64,000 bases of DNA from Progne subis subis (taxonomy: Eukaryota > Chordata > Aves > Passeriformes > Hirundinidae). The stretch spans positions 2,108,001 through 2,172,000 of the forward strand of contig JAKJHU010000068.1 in the NCBI GenBank assembly GCA_022316685.1, in the 5' to 3' direction. This document shows, piece by piece, positions 1 to 14,400 of the stretch; the first letter of the stretch is position 1, and every line of letters begins with the position of its first letter. The position numbers were made by a program, and so were the translations under genes. The notes beneath the pieces were generated by a model. It ran no database searches, was not told the origin of the DNA, and was given only the letters and a program-made list of their open reading frames with translations.

Positions 1-3000
1 GTGGCTTCCGCTGACACCAGCCTGAAACTGTTTGGACAAGATATATTGCAGAAGGGCTTTTTCTCAAGAGCATATGAAAAGTTTTACAGCAGAGGCAATG
101 TTTTACAAAGAAAGTGACCAGTGAAATAATTATTTTTGGAAAATTTCTAAAGGGCTAGTAGATAGTCTGTGCATCTGCGTATTGATGTATATTTAATTTT
201 TGTTAGTAAAAAAGTCTGAAATTGATGTGACATGAAGCATTAAGCATTCCTTACTCTGTCAAAGGAATTTTTTGGAAATTGCAGTTAGGTGTCATTTATG
301 CACCTTTGTTGATGTTATGACTCAAATAATTTAATATGGTTGATTCAAATGTCAAATTTTACTCGAAGATTAATGTGGCTTGGGTTTTTAACCTCTCATA
401 CTATGTAGTCATCACAGCTGTTGTAAAACAGATTGAAGAATTGAAAATAGGAATGTTGCTTATGTAAAATGGCCTGTTGTGCATTTAGAGCAGTTTTGTG
501 GGGACAGTGGCTCTGAGTTTCAGGATGGTGCCTTTGAGAGAAAATGACCTCTCATCTTGTTTTAGGGTCTCCTCTGCTTTACAGGAGCTTGTGATGTGGT
601 ACCAGATGAAACTGCTATTACTTCTATCTTTCCTTAGGCAGAAACGGATATGGCTAATTATTGACTTTCCTCAGCTTCGCTGTTCTGAGATCTGCCGGAG
701 CTGCTGGGCAGTTCGCAGACTTTGCAGCCAGTACTTCTCTGTTGGAGGAGTTCTGCAGGCGCCACTGGACACACCTGGGTCAGCCAGTGCAGCCACTGCC
801 TGCTGTGAGGCAGCTGCTGAGGAGCTCCAGGAGTGTGCACTGCCTGGATCACACCTTGTCTGATCCTGGGCAGGGAGCACTCCCGAGCAGCTGATACATT
901 ACTGGAGGGCATCCTCCGATTCAGCTGGCTGCAGAAGGAATGTGGTTTGCTTTGAGACCCCTACACGAAGCCAGCCCAAAAGCAAAAAGCTCCTGAAGTG
1001 CTTGGCTGAGTGCTCTGGGACATACATATGTTCAGGAGGGTAAGGTGGGGATTCCCAACCGTTCACATTGGGGATTTTGTCAAACGTACTAAAATTATTT
1101 TTCCTCAACCAGTCCAGTAGTCCACAGGCAGAGTTAATGGACAGTACCTCTCAGCAGGTGTAGGGTCAGCACAGACGAGAGGTGGTAGGGACCATGTTGT
1201 TGGTAGTGAATAAACTCCATGATTTCTGTGGCTCCTGGATGGCCATTGGTGTTTGCAAATGCAAGTACTTCAAGTGCCTTGAGCATTTACTGTGATCTGT
1301 CTGAAAGCTAAAACACCTTCTGTAAACAAGGAAAGTCATCGGCTTTCAGGTTTCTGTTGTAATCCTGAAGTTCTCTGGAGAAGTATCAAAGCATTACAGA
1401 GTTGGATATTTGTAATCTACGTTGCTTCAGGAATATTTAAGGGCTAAGGCTTGCTGTTCATCATTTCAAATCACTGAGAATAAAACCAGATTTGATAATA
1501 GTATGACTTCTGGTACAACACAGTCAAGAAAGCCCCTGGGGCAAATTTCACCTTTAAGGAGTTTGGTAAATGAATGAAGTAGTGCCATAAAAAGCTATTC
1601 TTACTCTTCTCATGATTGAGGATTCACTGTAAAAACCATGGTGGTGACCTCAAGCATTCTGTGTGCAAAAGGGAATGTATAACACCTGTGTCAAAAGGTC
1701 CTGCCTTACTGGAGGACTGTAAGACATTTTCTAGGCTCTGTAGTTAGCTCTGCTCCTTTTGGTGGTAACCTTCATTTGTGTTTGAAGGGGACGTCTTAGG
1801 GACTAGAGGAAGGTCTGTGTATCTACCCAAGCTTTGATTAAATCTTGTGATGACCAAGAACTCAGGTTTTGAAATCTTAGGAGAGACACCTTAAAACGAG
1901 CTCAGTAAGTGTTTCTTGTGTGTATCAAAGCTCAGTTTGGCACAGCACCTGCCAGAGCCTGGAGCTTTCCTGGAATGCAGAGCATGTAACCAGATCTGTT
2001 TGGGTTGAACATCGGATTAGTCAGGAGAACCTAGGGAGCAGGTTAGCCTAAAATCCTGTGTGGTTAATCCAAGTTCAAGATACTGTCAGACATAACCGAG
2101 GGGGAAAAAATGCTTTATCTGAGGACAAAGGCTTGCGGAACGTCACTTTGCTGAATCCAGTTTTTGATTCCCATACAAAGGGCTCTAGAACTGCTTCCTA
2201 CCAAGCCAGGGACCTGCCCTGATAATTTCTCAGGGTTCCTTCAGCCTAGCAGTGTGTTGGAATGAGCTGGCATTCCTGAGATGTCACCTCATGTGCTGCC
2301 TGGTGCCCTGTATCCTTGCACGCCAAACGCGCAGCGGCTGGGGACAGAGGAGTCTCCCTTCCTGCCATAATCCCCTGGCCTCCCTGCAGTCCTGGCAGGG
2401 CTGTGCTGATACACAGCTTGGGACTGGGGGATAAACAGAACAGAAATCTGCAGGCTCCTCTTTTTTGCTGCTTTAGCTCGTTCTTGAAACTCGTGTTTCT
2501 TCTCTTCCCCCTTCTTTTGCTAATTGTGTTGTAAGACCTCATCTTCCTGCTTTAGAAATTCTTCAGTTTCTGATTACATTGTAATAGGGTCAGTATAAAG
2601 ACATTTCATTGGTTTCCAGTTTAAACTAACCTGCCTTTTTCTCTGGGGTTTATTTACTGAGCTACACTGAATTTTCTCCTTTGTCCTTATTTTTTTAATA
2701 ATAAAAATCCAAGCTGTTAATTTCCTTTCATCCATCCTAGCGATTTTCATAAAGGTGGTTCTCTCTATCAGAGATTCATTTTGAATCCCTTTCTCAAATA
2801 CAACTGAACAGCCTGATGTATTATCCAGGAAAAATTACTTGTACCTCTCATAATAATGTTAACACCTCTCTTTCTTTACTGAAAATTACTCAATTGATGT
2901 GTTTAGAACCAGGTTCACCTTTTTCCAAGCCGTATTGCATTGCTCCTTCATATTAAGGTTGGAATTGATGAATACATTCATATTTTTTCCCTGCTGTTAT

Positions 3001-4737
3001 CTCTGGTGAATAAGCCAATTGTTTACAGGGAGAAAAAAAAAATTCTCTAAATGCGTGACTATTATTTCCCATCAATTTTAATATTTTCCTTTCTACTACT
3101 CTGTTCTGTGACATCTCCCTCTTTCAGCATAATAGATCAGTGTTGATAATACTGCATAATTTGGTGTATCGTCAAATTTCATTAGTATGAATTTATTTTG
3201 TTAAATTACTTCATTCATTAATGATCTTACAGTTTCTCACCAGGCCTTTACTTTTTTTTAACACTGAATTTTTGCTTCTTTTTAAACTTTATTTTTAATG
3301 TTTATCCACCATAGAATTCTCATTGCTAATTGCCATATCTTTATCAAAACTAGCAGGTTTTTTAGTCTCTTGGTTTATCAAAGTGATACATCTTTGAGGG
3401 GCAGAAGTTTCAGAGCTGGAACGTAGAATCAATGAGCAGCTGTCCTTCACAGGGATGAGCATCAGAAAATAGGATGTTAATTGTGGCACATGACAAGGAG
3501 ACTGTTGCCAGAGCAAGCTGATAACATGGTCAGTTGGATAGACTCAGGTAAGATTTTAGAAGAAATTACAGATGCATGTGCTGTGAGTTTGGGGCAAGGG
3601 CAGTAATACAGTCCCTTGAAAAGGGAATCAGCTGACACACAGGGAGGGTACTTTTCATACAAAGCTGATTTCCGTTTTCTTTGCTTCAGGGGCCAACATT
3701 GCACTGATGGAGTTTGGTGATGAACTCTGCTTTGGCAATTGTACTTTGCTAAATCCTTCACTCTTAACTGATACCTCCTGTAGGAAATCAAACTGAAAAT
3801 ACATTATTTGTCCTAAAGTGGCAGAATTCAGGAATCAAAGCTGCTCCTTTTCTTGAAAAATGCAACGAATTTGTTGCTGCTGACTGACTTACACTGCTCT
3901 CTTGTCTTTGATGCTGTGTTGTTAAACCAAGTCTAAGTGCTATAACTGTATTCAGTGTGAAAATGATGGTTCTTTTAGACTCTAGGGATTTAAGTAATTA
4001 GAAGTAGTTGGATTACAACTATTAACATAACATCAAGAAGTGGTGCATCTTTTTGTTCCTGAAGCTGCCTTAGTCTGGAAGCTCATGCAGTCTCCTGTCA
4101 GATCACACCGAGTGGCCATGAGCTGAACCTGCTGCTTTTTGTCTTCTACTCTTCCTATTCTTACACAGGTGGTGAGAAACGTCTAGATTGGAAGCCTGAG
4201 CTTATTCCATAGCATTTGTTACAAAAATGAGTGGATGAAGCTATGAATCTGATTACATTTATTAAATAGAGCCAGTGCAGTTTAGATGTGAACAGGATAG
4301 TAAGATTCTGAAGGAAAATTAAATACTGTAGTTTATCCTTTTAGAAGTTCACTTTAAATGAACTTCAGTGGGAACACAGACAAGCTGTATAACATTTTGG
4401 CATATCAAACCTATCCTTCCTCTATAACTATTGAGACATTAGTGAGAAATTTATCCTAAGGTTGAGCTTTTAACACATTGCCATGTGCTAAATGAATCCT
4501 GGCTGGCCATTCCCTTGATCCCCTGCTTTCTGTGTCCCCCACAAAAACCCTGACTTCCAGCAGCTGGAGGAGAAGGCAGTACGCTAGGAAGGCATGGACG
4601 AGTAAAGTTAATTTTCAAATACTCCTGATGAGTTTCTTGGCCATCAGCTGTTTCCATTAGGCTGAAACCTGGTGAGTTACAATTTGTGCCTCCGAAAAAT
4701 GCTGAAAAGTGTCTGCTGATGTATTATTAAATCTGTA
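1..4737. other. Intron-like sequence without recognisable genes
   Basis: A/T-rich sequence with frequent stops in all frames. The short open frames (up to 121 codons at 498-863) show no familiar domain, and overlapping frames of similar length occur on both strands there. By inference it is part of a large CTNNA3 intron. No exon, RNA gene or clear repeat was recognised. Confidence 0.55.
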
Positions 4738-4803
4738 GGGCCAAATTTTCTGCCAGTGTAAAAATTCCACTGATGGCATTTAGAGCATCCAAAGATTTGG
4801 CCC
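4738..4803. repeat. Short element with GGGCCAAAT inverted ends
   Basis: A 66-base stretch begins GGGCCAAATTTTCTG and ends AAAGATTTGGCCC, so the ends are inverted copies. Ends of this kind recall old non-autonomous DNA-transposon-like repeats of reptiles and birds; the family name is not certain. It looks old and partly degraded. Confidence 0.5.
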
Positions 4804-7800
4804 ATTATTAGAGAGTTCATTAGGATTAATTCCTTTTATTGACACTGTAATTTGTTTGGGAGACTAAGACACCCAATTACAGAATTTTATTTTAAGAAAA
4901 TGCTGATAGATGGCTATTCAATTACAGAATTGTTTTAAATCACTGAAAACTAGTGATTGGTGTATGAGAGAAGCATTGAGTGAGAAGACAGAGGAGTGAC
5001 TGGTAAAATCCAGTCAGGAACCTGAAGGAAGTGGTACTCTCCAATGCTTTCAGTGTCCTTCATGTTCTCAGGCCACGAAGACAACAGAGCAGTGGGAATG
5101 TAAAGTACTAATAATAGACTACTGCCCTAATCCAGCTTCCTAAACACCTGAAATAGAGCAGTGCTAAAAGCTCTGGCATGCTGGATAAAATGGATGACTT
5201 TGAAAATTATGCTAATTCTGCTTCCAGTGCAGCAAGTAAAGTGTTTTACCTGGTATTTTCCTTAGGCAGCAAAGACTTTCTGTCTTTTGAACTTCCAGCA
5301 TTTCTGCCTCACATTTTTTGCATTCAGTGGCGTTACACTGCACTTATTTTGCAGTGGTCAAGAAAAGAGTAATTCTAAGTGCAAGTAGCTGTTTTGGGAA
5401 GGAAAAAAAGCCATTACAGAAACTGTATTTTATTTTACCATCACTTAATCTTAGAGTTTGCTGCAAAGACTTGCTTGGCTCTAGTCAACGATGATTTACT
5501 GGAGAGCTGGGTTAGGGAGTTATCTGGTAAAAGTAGACAGCAGCACCTTCTTATCTATCTCTTGCTATATTCATAAATCTAACACCTTTTAAACCTGTGA
5601 TTGTCAGCATGGCACTGATTGCTTTAACTTCAGGCAGACTGGGCTGAGACCAGTGGACTCTTCCCCATAGTGAGTCTCCAAGTGTAAAGGTTACTTCAGC
5701 TGTTGTAACATCCTCAATTTCAGGTGCTTTGAGAGAGAAAAAGCAGTGTTGTCAGGTGGTACTTTGTGGACTAAACGAACAGAGAGGTTTAATAAGAGCT
5801 AATGCTCCTGCCATGCACATCCTCCTGTAGGCTGTGCTATTTACTGCCCTTGAAAGGTGCTAACAAAAGTCTGGCAGCTCTACTGGGGCTGAAATAGTTT
5901 CCTGTAATTTTCTTCCATTTTAACTTTCCCAGGTCAGCAGCAGTCTTAAGAAACATCATGAATAGTGAGAGTTTATTCCTGAATGGTGAAACATTTCATA
6001 TCCACTGGAGAAGTACTCTTGGAAAGCACATGGCATGACATCAGAGGATGGGACTCCTGAGTGTTCCCAGAGCTTTATGGGGATGTGTGAACGAGACCTG
6101 CCTGGCCTTGTTCATTAGTATAAATGCTTGGGTTTCATAAAGAACATGGTTTATGTTCTGCTCTGCACAAAGCTGTGCTTCTACTAGATACAGGCTTCCA
6201 GTACTCAGTCTTTTAAGCTCTCACTTCAAAGGTGTCATTATTGCCAGTAAGCTGATTTGGTGTTTAATGATTGATATGACATAGTATGCTATACCTGCAT
6301 AATCCTGAAATTTAGCCATAAAATCTCAAGTAACCAAAGAAAGCAGCAGTACAGGTGATTATTTTTAGTTGCTAACCTTAAGAGTGAACAATTTGCTCGA
6401 ATCGACACATTTCCTTTTTAACACCATTGCCTGGGTTTACAAAGGGTCAGTAAGCCTGGGCATTTCTGAGTTTTGTCCAGTGCAGAGGGTATGAGATGCA
6501 GGAAGCCTGGCTCCTGTCCCCTGCCTCTGCCGATGGTTTGGTCATCTCTGGGACTCCCCTTTCTGGAACTCAGGCGGCTCGTCTCTCGATTGCAGATGTT
6601 AACACTGACCTTTGGACAGTGCTGTTTGTTTTACTGATGAACTGGGGGTTGTTGTCAGTCATTAGTAATTCATGCCCAACCTCATCTTTATAAAACTGCT
6701 CTGGAGCTTAGTACTGGCAGGGGATTTGGGGCCGATGTATTCTCGTGCACTGAGACCCCAAAGCTGATGTGTCCAGCACAAGGGGAAGGGCCAGGAAGGG
6801 AATGAGAACATTGCTGTGAAAGAAAGAGGCACAGCACAAGTGCAGGGCGTTGCCGAGGTGCTTGTCCTGCTCCAAGAAAATAAAGAGCCAGCTGGAATGA
6901 GAACAGTTGGAAAAATATGACAAGTGCAGGTTTATCCAAGGTGTGATGTGGGAGTGCGATGCTTGGAGCCAGGCTGTCAGTGGCCAAGGTTAATGCCTGG
7001 AGTGTTTGAGTTCTGCTGTTTGTTTTGCAGCACAGAGGACACCCTGGCAGGGCAGGTTATGTGGATCTCCAGCATGAGCTGTGGTAGTCTCATATGACAA
7101 ACACAAAGTCTCTCTTACGGCCAAACTGCATGGGAAGGAGTGCCTGACAACTTACATCTCCCTCTGAAGTGTTTGGAGGGCTTGCACTGGATACACTGGT
7201 GAATATAAAAGGTGAATGGGTACTTTACCATTCCTTCAGCAACCTTTTTTTTTCCTGGTAGAAATAAAACTTAGGCTTGCCTCTGACAGGTTGAGAATTA
7301 AGCAGTTCCTCACTTTTTTCGCCGTCTTTTTATGCTGTATTGCCGGTTGGTTTAAAAGAGATTTGATTTTTCTCACCTGTGGAAGAGACAGCACAGCTGA
7401 AGAAAAAGCTTGCTAGGAATAAATTGGCACCTCTTTCTATGCAGTGTTAAATACGATGAATAGAAAGGTTTTCTTAACCTTGTGCTCTTGAGAAGTGTTT
7501 TGAGCCTTTAACTTCTACTGGCATGATTCCATGTGTCTCTGCTTTCTTACATTATTTTTCTCATGTCACCCCTAAAATTGTCAAGTCAAAATCAACGTTA
7601 AATTGAAGGATTGCACCTACTGAAGACTGAACTTCACATGTCTTCTGTGCACAGTGAAAATACTTGTGGAAATTGCTTTCTCTGGTCTTAAACCATTTTT
7701 CATTTTTAGAGATCATGTGAAAGAACTTAATCCAAATGAGATTTTCAGCTTCAGTTTTTCCAGAGTATTCTTCCCAACATCAATCATGATGTGTAAAGCG

Positions 7801-10800
7801 GCCTAGCACACTTCTTAATGAGCCACGCGTGACAGTATTCATTTTTCTTTGGAAACAGGAAATGCAAAATGATGTTAAGAATCAAGTTATAAAATTCATA
7901 GTAGGGATTGAGTTACTTATGATTTCCATTAGTCCAGTGCTGGGAGAACACCAGCTCAGTAGACATCTCTTTATTCTAAATGCAGCAGAGAAAAGAATTT
8001 TCAGGGATGCCTTTTGCTTTGATTCTTTTACGAAGCTCTGGCAGTTTTTCAGAAATGGTCAAAAGTCATGAACAGGACTGTCTAAAATCAGACTATAAGG
8101 CTTGGAAAATGGAGATGAGGATTTTTAAAGTAATTAGAAGTATTTAAAAGTTATTATTTTTCACCTCAATTTTGGAGTCTTTAGTGTCTGATCATTTCAA
8201 ATTTACAGTCATTTCCTTCACAGCCAAGAGAGAAAGATTTGGATTATTTTTTAATGTAGTAACATGTATTTCACTTTTCTGACCACTGTGTGCTGGGAAA
8301 ATATGCACACAACAAAATGTCAGGAGATGGGAGGCTCAGTTCTGTTTTTACAAAGCTAACAGATATTGCTGAAAAATTCGTAATACTCCTGTTTAGGACA
8401 AGGGCAGTTTGCATGCTCCTTAGTTGTGAAAAGGAAATTTATTGTGTTGGCTTTGGGCATCACTGTTAGGATGTAAACACACTGGAGAAATAAGAGCACT
8501 AGATGATAATACATATGAGGAAGGATTGAAAGAGTTGGACTTGTTAAGTCTAGAAGCAATAACATGAAAAGTGAAGAAAACAGTTGTTCAGTCCACAAAA
8601 TACTGTTGAACTTGCTCAGTGCCTTCAGAAGATGATGTATCCTAGCAGTTTAAATTTAACCATTAAGTCAAAGTGCCAGACTTAAGGTCTAAAACCAAAA
8701 GCTGAGTCACTTTGCAGCCTTATGGGGAGAGGTAAGAAAAAACATTCTGGATTTTGTTGTTTCTTTTTTAGTATTCTGCTCTTGAGATGCATATGCACAT
8801 TTCGAGGCTGTGAATGACAAATCTTTTTAACTAAAGGTTCTTGGTCTTGATTGTCTCATGGTGGAGAATAATGGGTTTGGGCACACAGGGTGGGTGTCAA
8901 GATAGCTCAGGGATGCTGATGTAGTTTTGTAAACTTCAATGAACCTGCTGTCACTGCTCCACAGAATGTCACTTAATATTACTTCGCTTCCACAAGATCA
9001 AACCCAAAGGGCTTAAGCATTATACTGTGCCTGTGACAGGACGAACAGAGGGAAGCTGCTTCCTGCAAAGACTAACAGATCAAAAGATGAAGATATGAAA
9101 GAAATTTCAGTGGAGTTTCATCTACAGATATCCCAGGTGTTGCTTTAGTTATTTCTTAGAGTTTAAATCACTGATCTTCACCCCCTGTTTAGCAGCAGAG
9201 CTCCCCTAACATCAAGGAAATTATCTTAATTCAAACTTGCCGAGAATATTTAAACTTGCTGTGAATTGTTGGAAAGAGTCAGAAATCATTCTTACACTAA
9301 AGTTGCTTTTGATTAAAGTATTTTTTGTCTGGGTAGTTCCCTACCTGATGTGTTATGGTACCTTGTGTTTCTTGACTGTGTTTTTTTTCCCCCACCAGAC
9401 CTGCAGAGGTAATGATGTCCATGGGGAAAAGGGAGTGGAGAGCTGCAGCAGCATAGTGTAACAGCTCTGAATTTCGGTCTGGATCCGGCTTTGTTGGTGC
9501 TGCAGGTGCTGTAATACATCCGCACAGCTTCTCTCTGATGTGATCTGCAATACATGTTTTGGGATGGGAATCCTGAAATCCAGCCAGCAGCTGGGAAGTT
9601 TGCCCCAGGTGCTTTATGTACTGGCTACAGGTCATCTTCAGGAGCAATTCCTCTCTCCCAAACATCTCCAGAATCAGTTTCTGACAATATATACTTGAGC
9701 CAGTACAGTCCCACTGAGGGAAGAACTGTAATACTTTTAAGTGACTCATGCAAAGTAATTTAGAGGGTGGCTGCCTACAATTTCCAGGTGCCATCAATCT
9801 CCTTGGTAAGATAATTTCCTGCCTTCATATATATGGAGGAGGAAGGGATTACACCATGAATTTCTGATGATGTGGATGATACTTAGTCTTTAAGATAGTG
9901 TTTTTAGCCTTCAAGCAGTTTACAAGTTAGCCTTAATGTTCATCATATCCTTCAAAGCCGTGAAATGTTAATATTCCCTTTTTATAGAGGGGGCAGTTGA
10001 AGGAAGTTAGCTGACTTTCTCAGGACTTTGGAAAGGGTCATGGGAGTACATTTAAAGCTTGTGCCTGGGTTATTTATCCCTTCTTTCCCTCCAAGGCTCC
10101 TGTGTTTGTGCCACTGATTCCTGTTAAAGGCCCTTACCAGCACTGACAGGATGCAGTGTCTGGCACTGACTTACAGTAAGCAAATGACTGCTCTGGGACA
10201 TTATTGAGAATTTTGTAAGCTAGGAATTTGAAAACTTATGAAAAATGTTGCCTACACAGGTGCTTAATGTAAACATGAGCTCTTGAAGTGGTTCTAAGAG
10301 GTGTCAGGTGGTTCTCTGAGAGACACAAAGTCTTCAAAAAGCTTTCAGCCACCAGCATCCAGAAATGTGACCATATGGGTGGAATCCTACTGGATTCCAT
10401 GCTGCTGTTTTTTTCCATTAACTTCAGTGAACTTAAATGAAAGTCTTGGAGGTAGCACTTGCACGTATTTTTATTTAAAAGTACATATTTGTTTTATTTC
10501 TGTCTGGGTCTGTCATAGCTTCTGACTTCCACATAACCTGAAACAAAAATACAGCTGAAGGCTGCAGGTGCAGGAGGTTTCTTTTGAAGCAGTGAGGAGT
10601 CTGCCAGGGAGACAGAAGTGGAAAACATTGATATTTGTTTAGAAAACCCTGATGTCTGTCAGGAAATATGTTTTATTCATAGAAGACAATTCATAAAAGG
10701 TCAGAAAAATAGGAGAAAGCTTATTTACTCCATTCAGTTAAATGGAACATTGGCACTGTGGAGCAGAAGTGCCATCTAATTACACAATCCTTTTTTAATG

Positions 10801-10865
10801 TGTTGATTAAAAACATTTTTCTTTAAAAAAATGTGTTCATTAATATCCTTTTTCAATGCAAACAG
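4804..10865. other. Intron-like sequence without recognisable genes
   Basis: A/T-rich sequence with no recognised exon or repeat family. It includes an unexplained 166-codon open frame on the minus strand at 9297-9797 (see findings). Confidence 0.5.
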
Positions 10866-10897
10866 CACCCCCCCCACACCCCGCCCCCCACCCCCCC
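10866..10897. repeat. C-rich homopolymer tract
   Basis: Runs of C broken by single A or G. It gives a spurious proline-rich frame on the plus strand. Confidence 0.9.
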
Positions 10898-11212
10898 AAT
10901 TATAAGAATGTTTTTTAAATTGGGACATATTGAATCATATTTTAATTTTTTTTCCCTTTTGGCCTACTTCTGGTCAGCTTCTGAAATTTCCAGTGATCTA
11001 AAAAAGGGTGAAATTATTTTTGCAGCTCAATTTTTTGATTAGTTTAGTTTCATTTAATTCCTAAGTGCTTTAATGGCAAGAATGGTAAAATTACAGTTTT
11101 TAAGTTTTGTGTTCATTTGGCTATCCTGTAGAATTCATAGTTTTAATGAGACAAATGATGCCACCTTCTATCTTTCCAAAGTAAAAATCAGCTGAAAGAT
11201 AGAGGGCAAACT

Positions 11213-11460
11213 GGGCCAGAACAGGTCAGCTGGTTAAAAGTGACAGGAAAGGAGACAAATGGGCACAGAAGGATCACTACTGAAGTGTGTGTGGAGAAAA
11301 GCATCACCCAGTGTTAGGTTTATGGGAATGTTCATACAGGCACTCTCTCATATTCTGTATTCTATAAGAACTTTTTATTTTTAAGAGCTTTTCCTCCCAC
11401 TAAATTAGGCCACAATAGGCTAGTTGGCTAAAAACCAATGAGAAAGGAGACAAATGGACA
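11213..11460 (+). repeat. Diverged local direct duplication
   Basis: Sequence at about 11213-11266 and about 11407-11460 aligns with scattered differences and shares a long exact core, aaaggagacaaatgg. Weaker similarity continues past the core (a gagaaaagc / ggaaaagc string). It could be a local duplication or two copies of an unidentified repeat. Confidence 0.5.
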
Positions 11461-14400
11461 TTTGCCTGTAGCCATGCTTGGAAAAGCGTGATTTCTAAAG
11501 GAAATTAGGCTTAAGGGTTGGACTACAAGTAGCAGTAGCCTTCAGAGCCCAAACACTGCTCTGCCCCTCTAAACGATCTCCCCCCCTCCTTTTTTGGAAG
11601 CATTACAGGAGATGTGATAAGTAAATACAAGCTTAATATAGCTGTTTATTAAAGCTCTTGGGGAAAGTCTAGCAAAATATGCTTTCATAAATAAACCAGA
11701 GTTAATTAAGAAGCACTCGAAAAACTAGCACAGGGGAAGGATGGGAGAAAATTACCATGTGTGGTTAGCAGAAGCATAATTCTGGCTGGGACGAGACAGA
11801 AACCTGACTAGGAGCTGGATTTATCCCTTCTTTCTCATGTTGGGTAGTATCCTATTAAACAACTCATGCCATTAAATTTGATTGAACTACTTGACAGTAA
11901 TAATGGCAGCAGAATAAGACCTTCCTTAAGTAAAAATCTGCAGCTAAAAATATGATAAAGTTAGAAAGAGGGCTACTGTGAAATTACAAGGAAGATCAAT
12001 CTTAATGCATGTGTTTATTTTTCAAGCCCAAAGCGATGAATGGTATGCGAAATAGAAGGGGGTCGTGGTTCCCTGCGGCGCACTGGGAATTGTTGAACGT
12101 TTTCTGAGCTGGGATTGCCGTGGCCCAGTTAGTGAAGGAAAGCACACCTCTCAGCAGGGATAGCGAGTGGCTGTGCGCTCTGTGCCAGGGGGTGTCTGCA
12201 CAAGGCTGGCAGCTCTTGGTGCTGGTCCCATCTGCAGTGGGATTGCCCCTGGGAAGGCAGTGGGGTTGGAATCAGTCCCGGGAGTGGCACAGCCCCTGGG
12301 GGAGGGCGTGTGGCCTCTGTGTGTGAGCACTGGTGGGCACGTTGAGGCTCGGGTAAATACATCTGTACAAGAACAAGGTGGTTTCAATATGCTTTTAAAT
12401 TGCATTTGGGAAGAGGAGAGCACCTTTGGAGGCTGTAGAGAAGCTTTGTTTGAGGCTTTCAGTACCCTTGAAGGTACAAGGGTACGTCAGCCATAAGGGA
12501 AAGGTTCTGTGTCCTTGGTGCAGATCTGCTCACCTTTGGCTTAAAACAGCCTCAGTGCTGCAAGACACTATCCACATTATCATACCTGTCATATCTGTCT
12601 CTCTCACCTGTTGGGAGAGACCCTGAGAGCATCTGGAAAAAATCGTGAAGAGAAGAGCTGCAGATACTTTGCCTCTTGCAGAAAACCTTAGTACCTGCTG
12701 TGCTGTGTAAACACCTCATTTGTTATTCCCCTTTGGCACACTGGCACACAGTATTCCGTCCACTTGCACTAACAAAATACCTCGTGGTGGGGTGGCTTCA
12801 CCTCCCCATGGGGATGCGCTGCTCTTCCCCAGCTTGCATCCTAGCAGGCTTCTGAGCTGAGGGACATCACAGAGCTTGCAGCACATTTCTTAGGAGGACG
12901 GTGCAGCACCAAGACATTCCAAAGTTCCACCTGCTGGTCATGTCTAGGGTATTGATCCCAAGAGCTGCTCTGGTTTGCATTTAGGTTTGATGCTGCTGCT
13001 TTAATCTGCAGTGTTTTACTCAGGCATAGCCTGGCTGCTCTGTGGATTTGTGCTCTGGGTGGGAAGCCTGCACAGGCACAGTACCCTGTGGGACAGTGAG
13101 CTTTCCAGTGGCAGCTTCTCCTGGAGACTGGGCATCTCGGCAGCAGCTGAGCTGGGATTAGCCAGGCCTACCCCTTTCTCCTGGTTTAGGTACAGGGGAG
13201 AGACCTGCAGGACTGCTAAAGATCAGTTCTCTACTACCGTTTATTTTCTCTATTACATGAAACAGAAGTTGGTTGTAGCAAGACCTATGGCTGTTAGCTT
13301 GTAAAATGAGAATTTAGGTAAGGACCAAGAAGCAGAACTATTGAGTCATTGTAAATCAGACCTTTACAGCAGTTCTAGTGCCTCACTGTGTGGGCAAGTG
13401 GAGAACTGGAATTTTGTCTTGATATGGGAAAACCCCCAAATTACATGCCCTATTTGCCTAATTGTCCAGGCAAAGAACAGCTATTAGGCATTGTAGGATC
13501 TGCATACGTGCACTACAACAAAGACTGCTCTTCTCAGAGCGTTTCTTACACCTTTGGGCTGTGGAAGAGCAACATGGAATGCTGCTAGAATGACCTAGTA
13601 ACTGTCAAAGTTCCAGGGATGAGATGGGCTGTCCCATCCATGTGCTGCAGGGCCGTGTTTGAGTCTGACAAATACTGTCTATTCACATTTCCTTTCATCA
13701 GACTTGTGTTAAGTCTGCTGTTCTGGAAACACATCTGTATTTTCTTTCACAGTTTTGATATTTCTAATCATACTTTATATTCATGTTCTGCAACTTCTGA
13801 ATTCCAAAGTGCTGTCAAGTTCCATGATTTCGCCAGGACTGCCTAGGTGGCATCTCCAACCAGCTGGTAGCAGAAACAGTATGTGGCACAAGGGAGGAAA
13901 ACTGAACTCATATAATCTGTTGCCTTTACACAATCTGCATGCTGAATTAATTTCACTGGCTGGCAGCAGGTGGGAGGAAGGTGAGAACATCAGAAAGGGT
14001 TTGTTAAATGGCAATCCTTAACTCCATTTTCACTGTAAGGATCAGGTTTTGCATCTGCCCATTGTGTCTGGAGCTTGTGCTGTACACTGGGGACATGAGA
14101 GGTGAGTCTGCTTCCATTTGCTTTTGGGATTTGAGGGGCTGACATGCTAAAAAGGCAAGGTTATTGTAAGTTTAGTCCCTTCATGCAAAGGTTGTTTTGT
14201 ACCTCAGAACTCCCATATGAGTTAACCAGGTGGTGGTTTTTTTTTTGTTTTTTTTTTTCCTTGAACACATGAGCTATCAAATCAGACTCCACAGCTAAGT
14301 GCCATACACATCACTTGTCCTAAATGCTATCCTTTTGTAGTCTCCAGAAGCTAAGCACCTTCCAACTATATGTATTTACACATGATAAAAGGTCCCAGTC

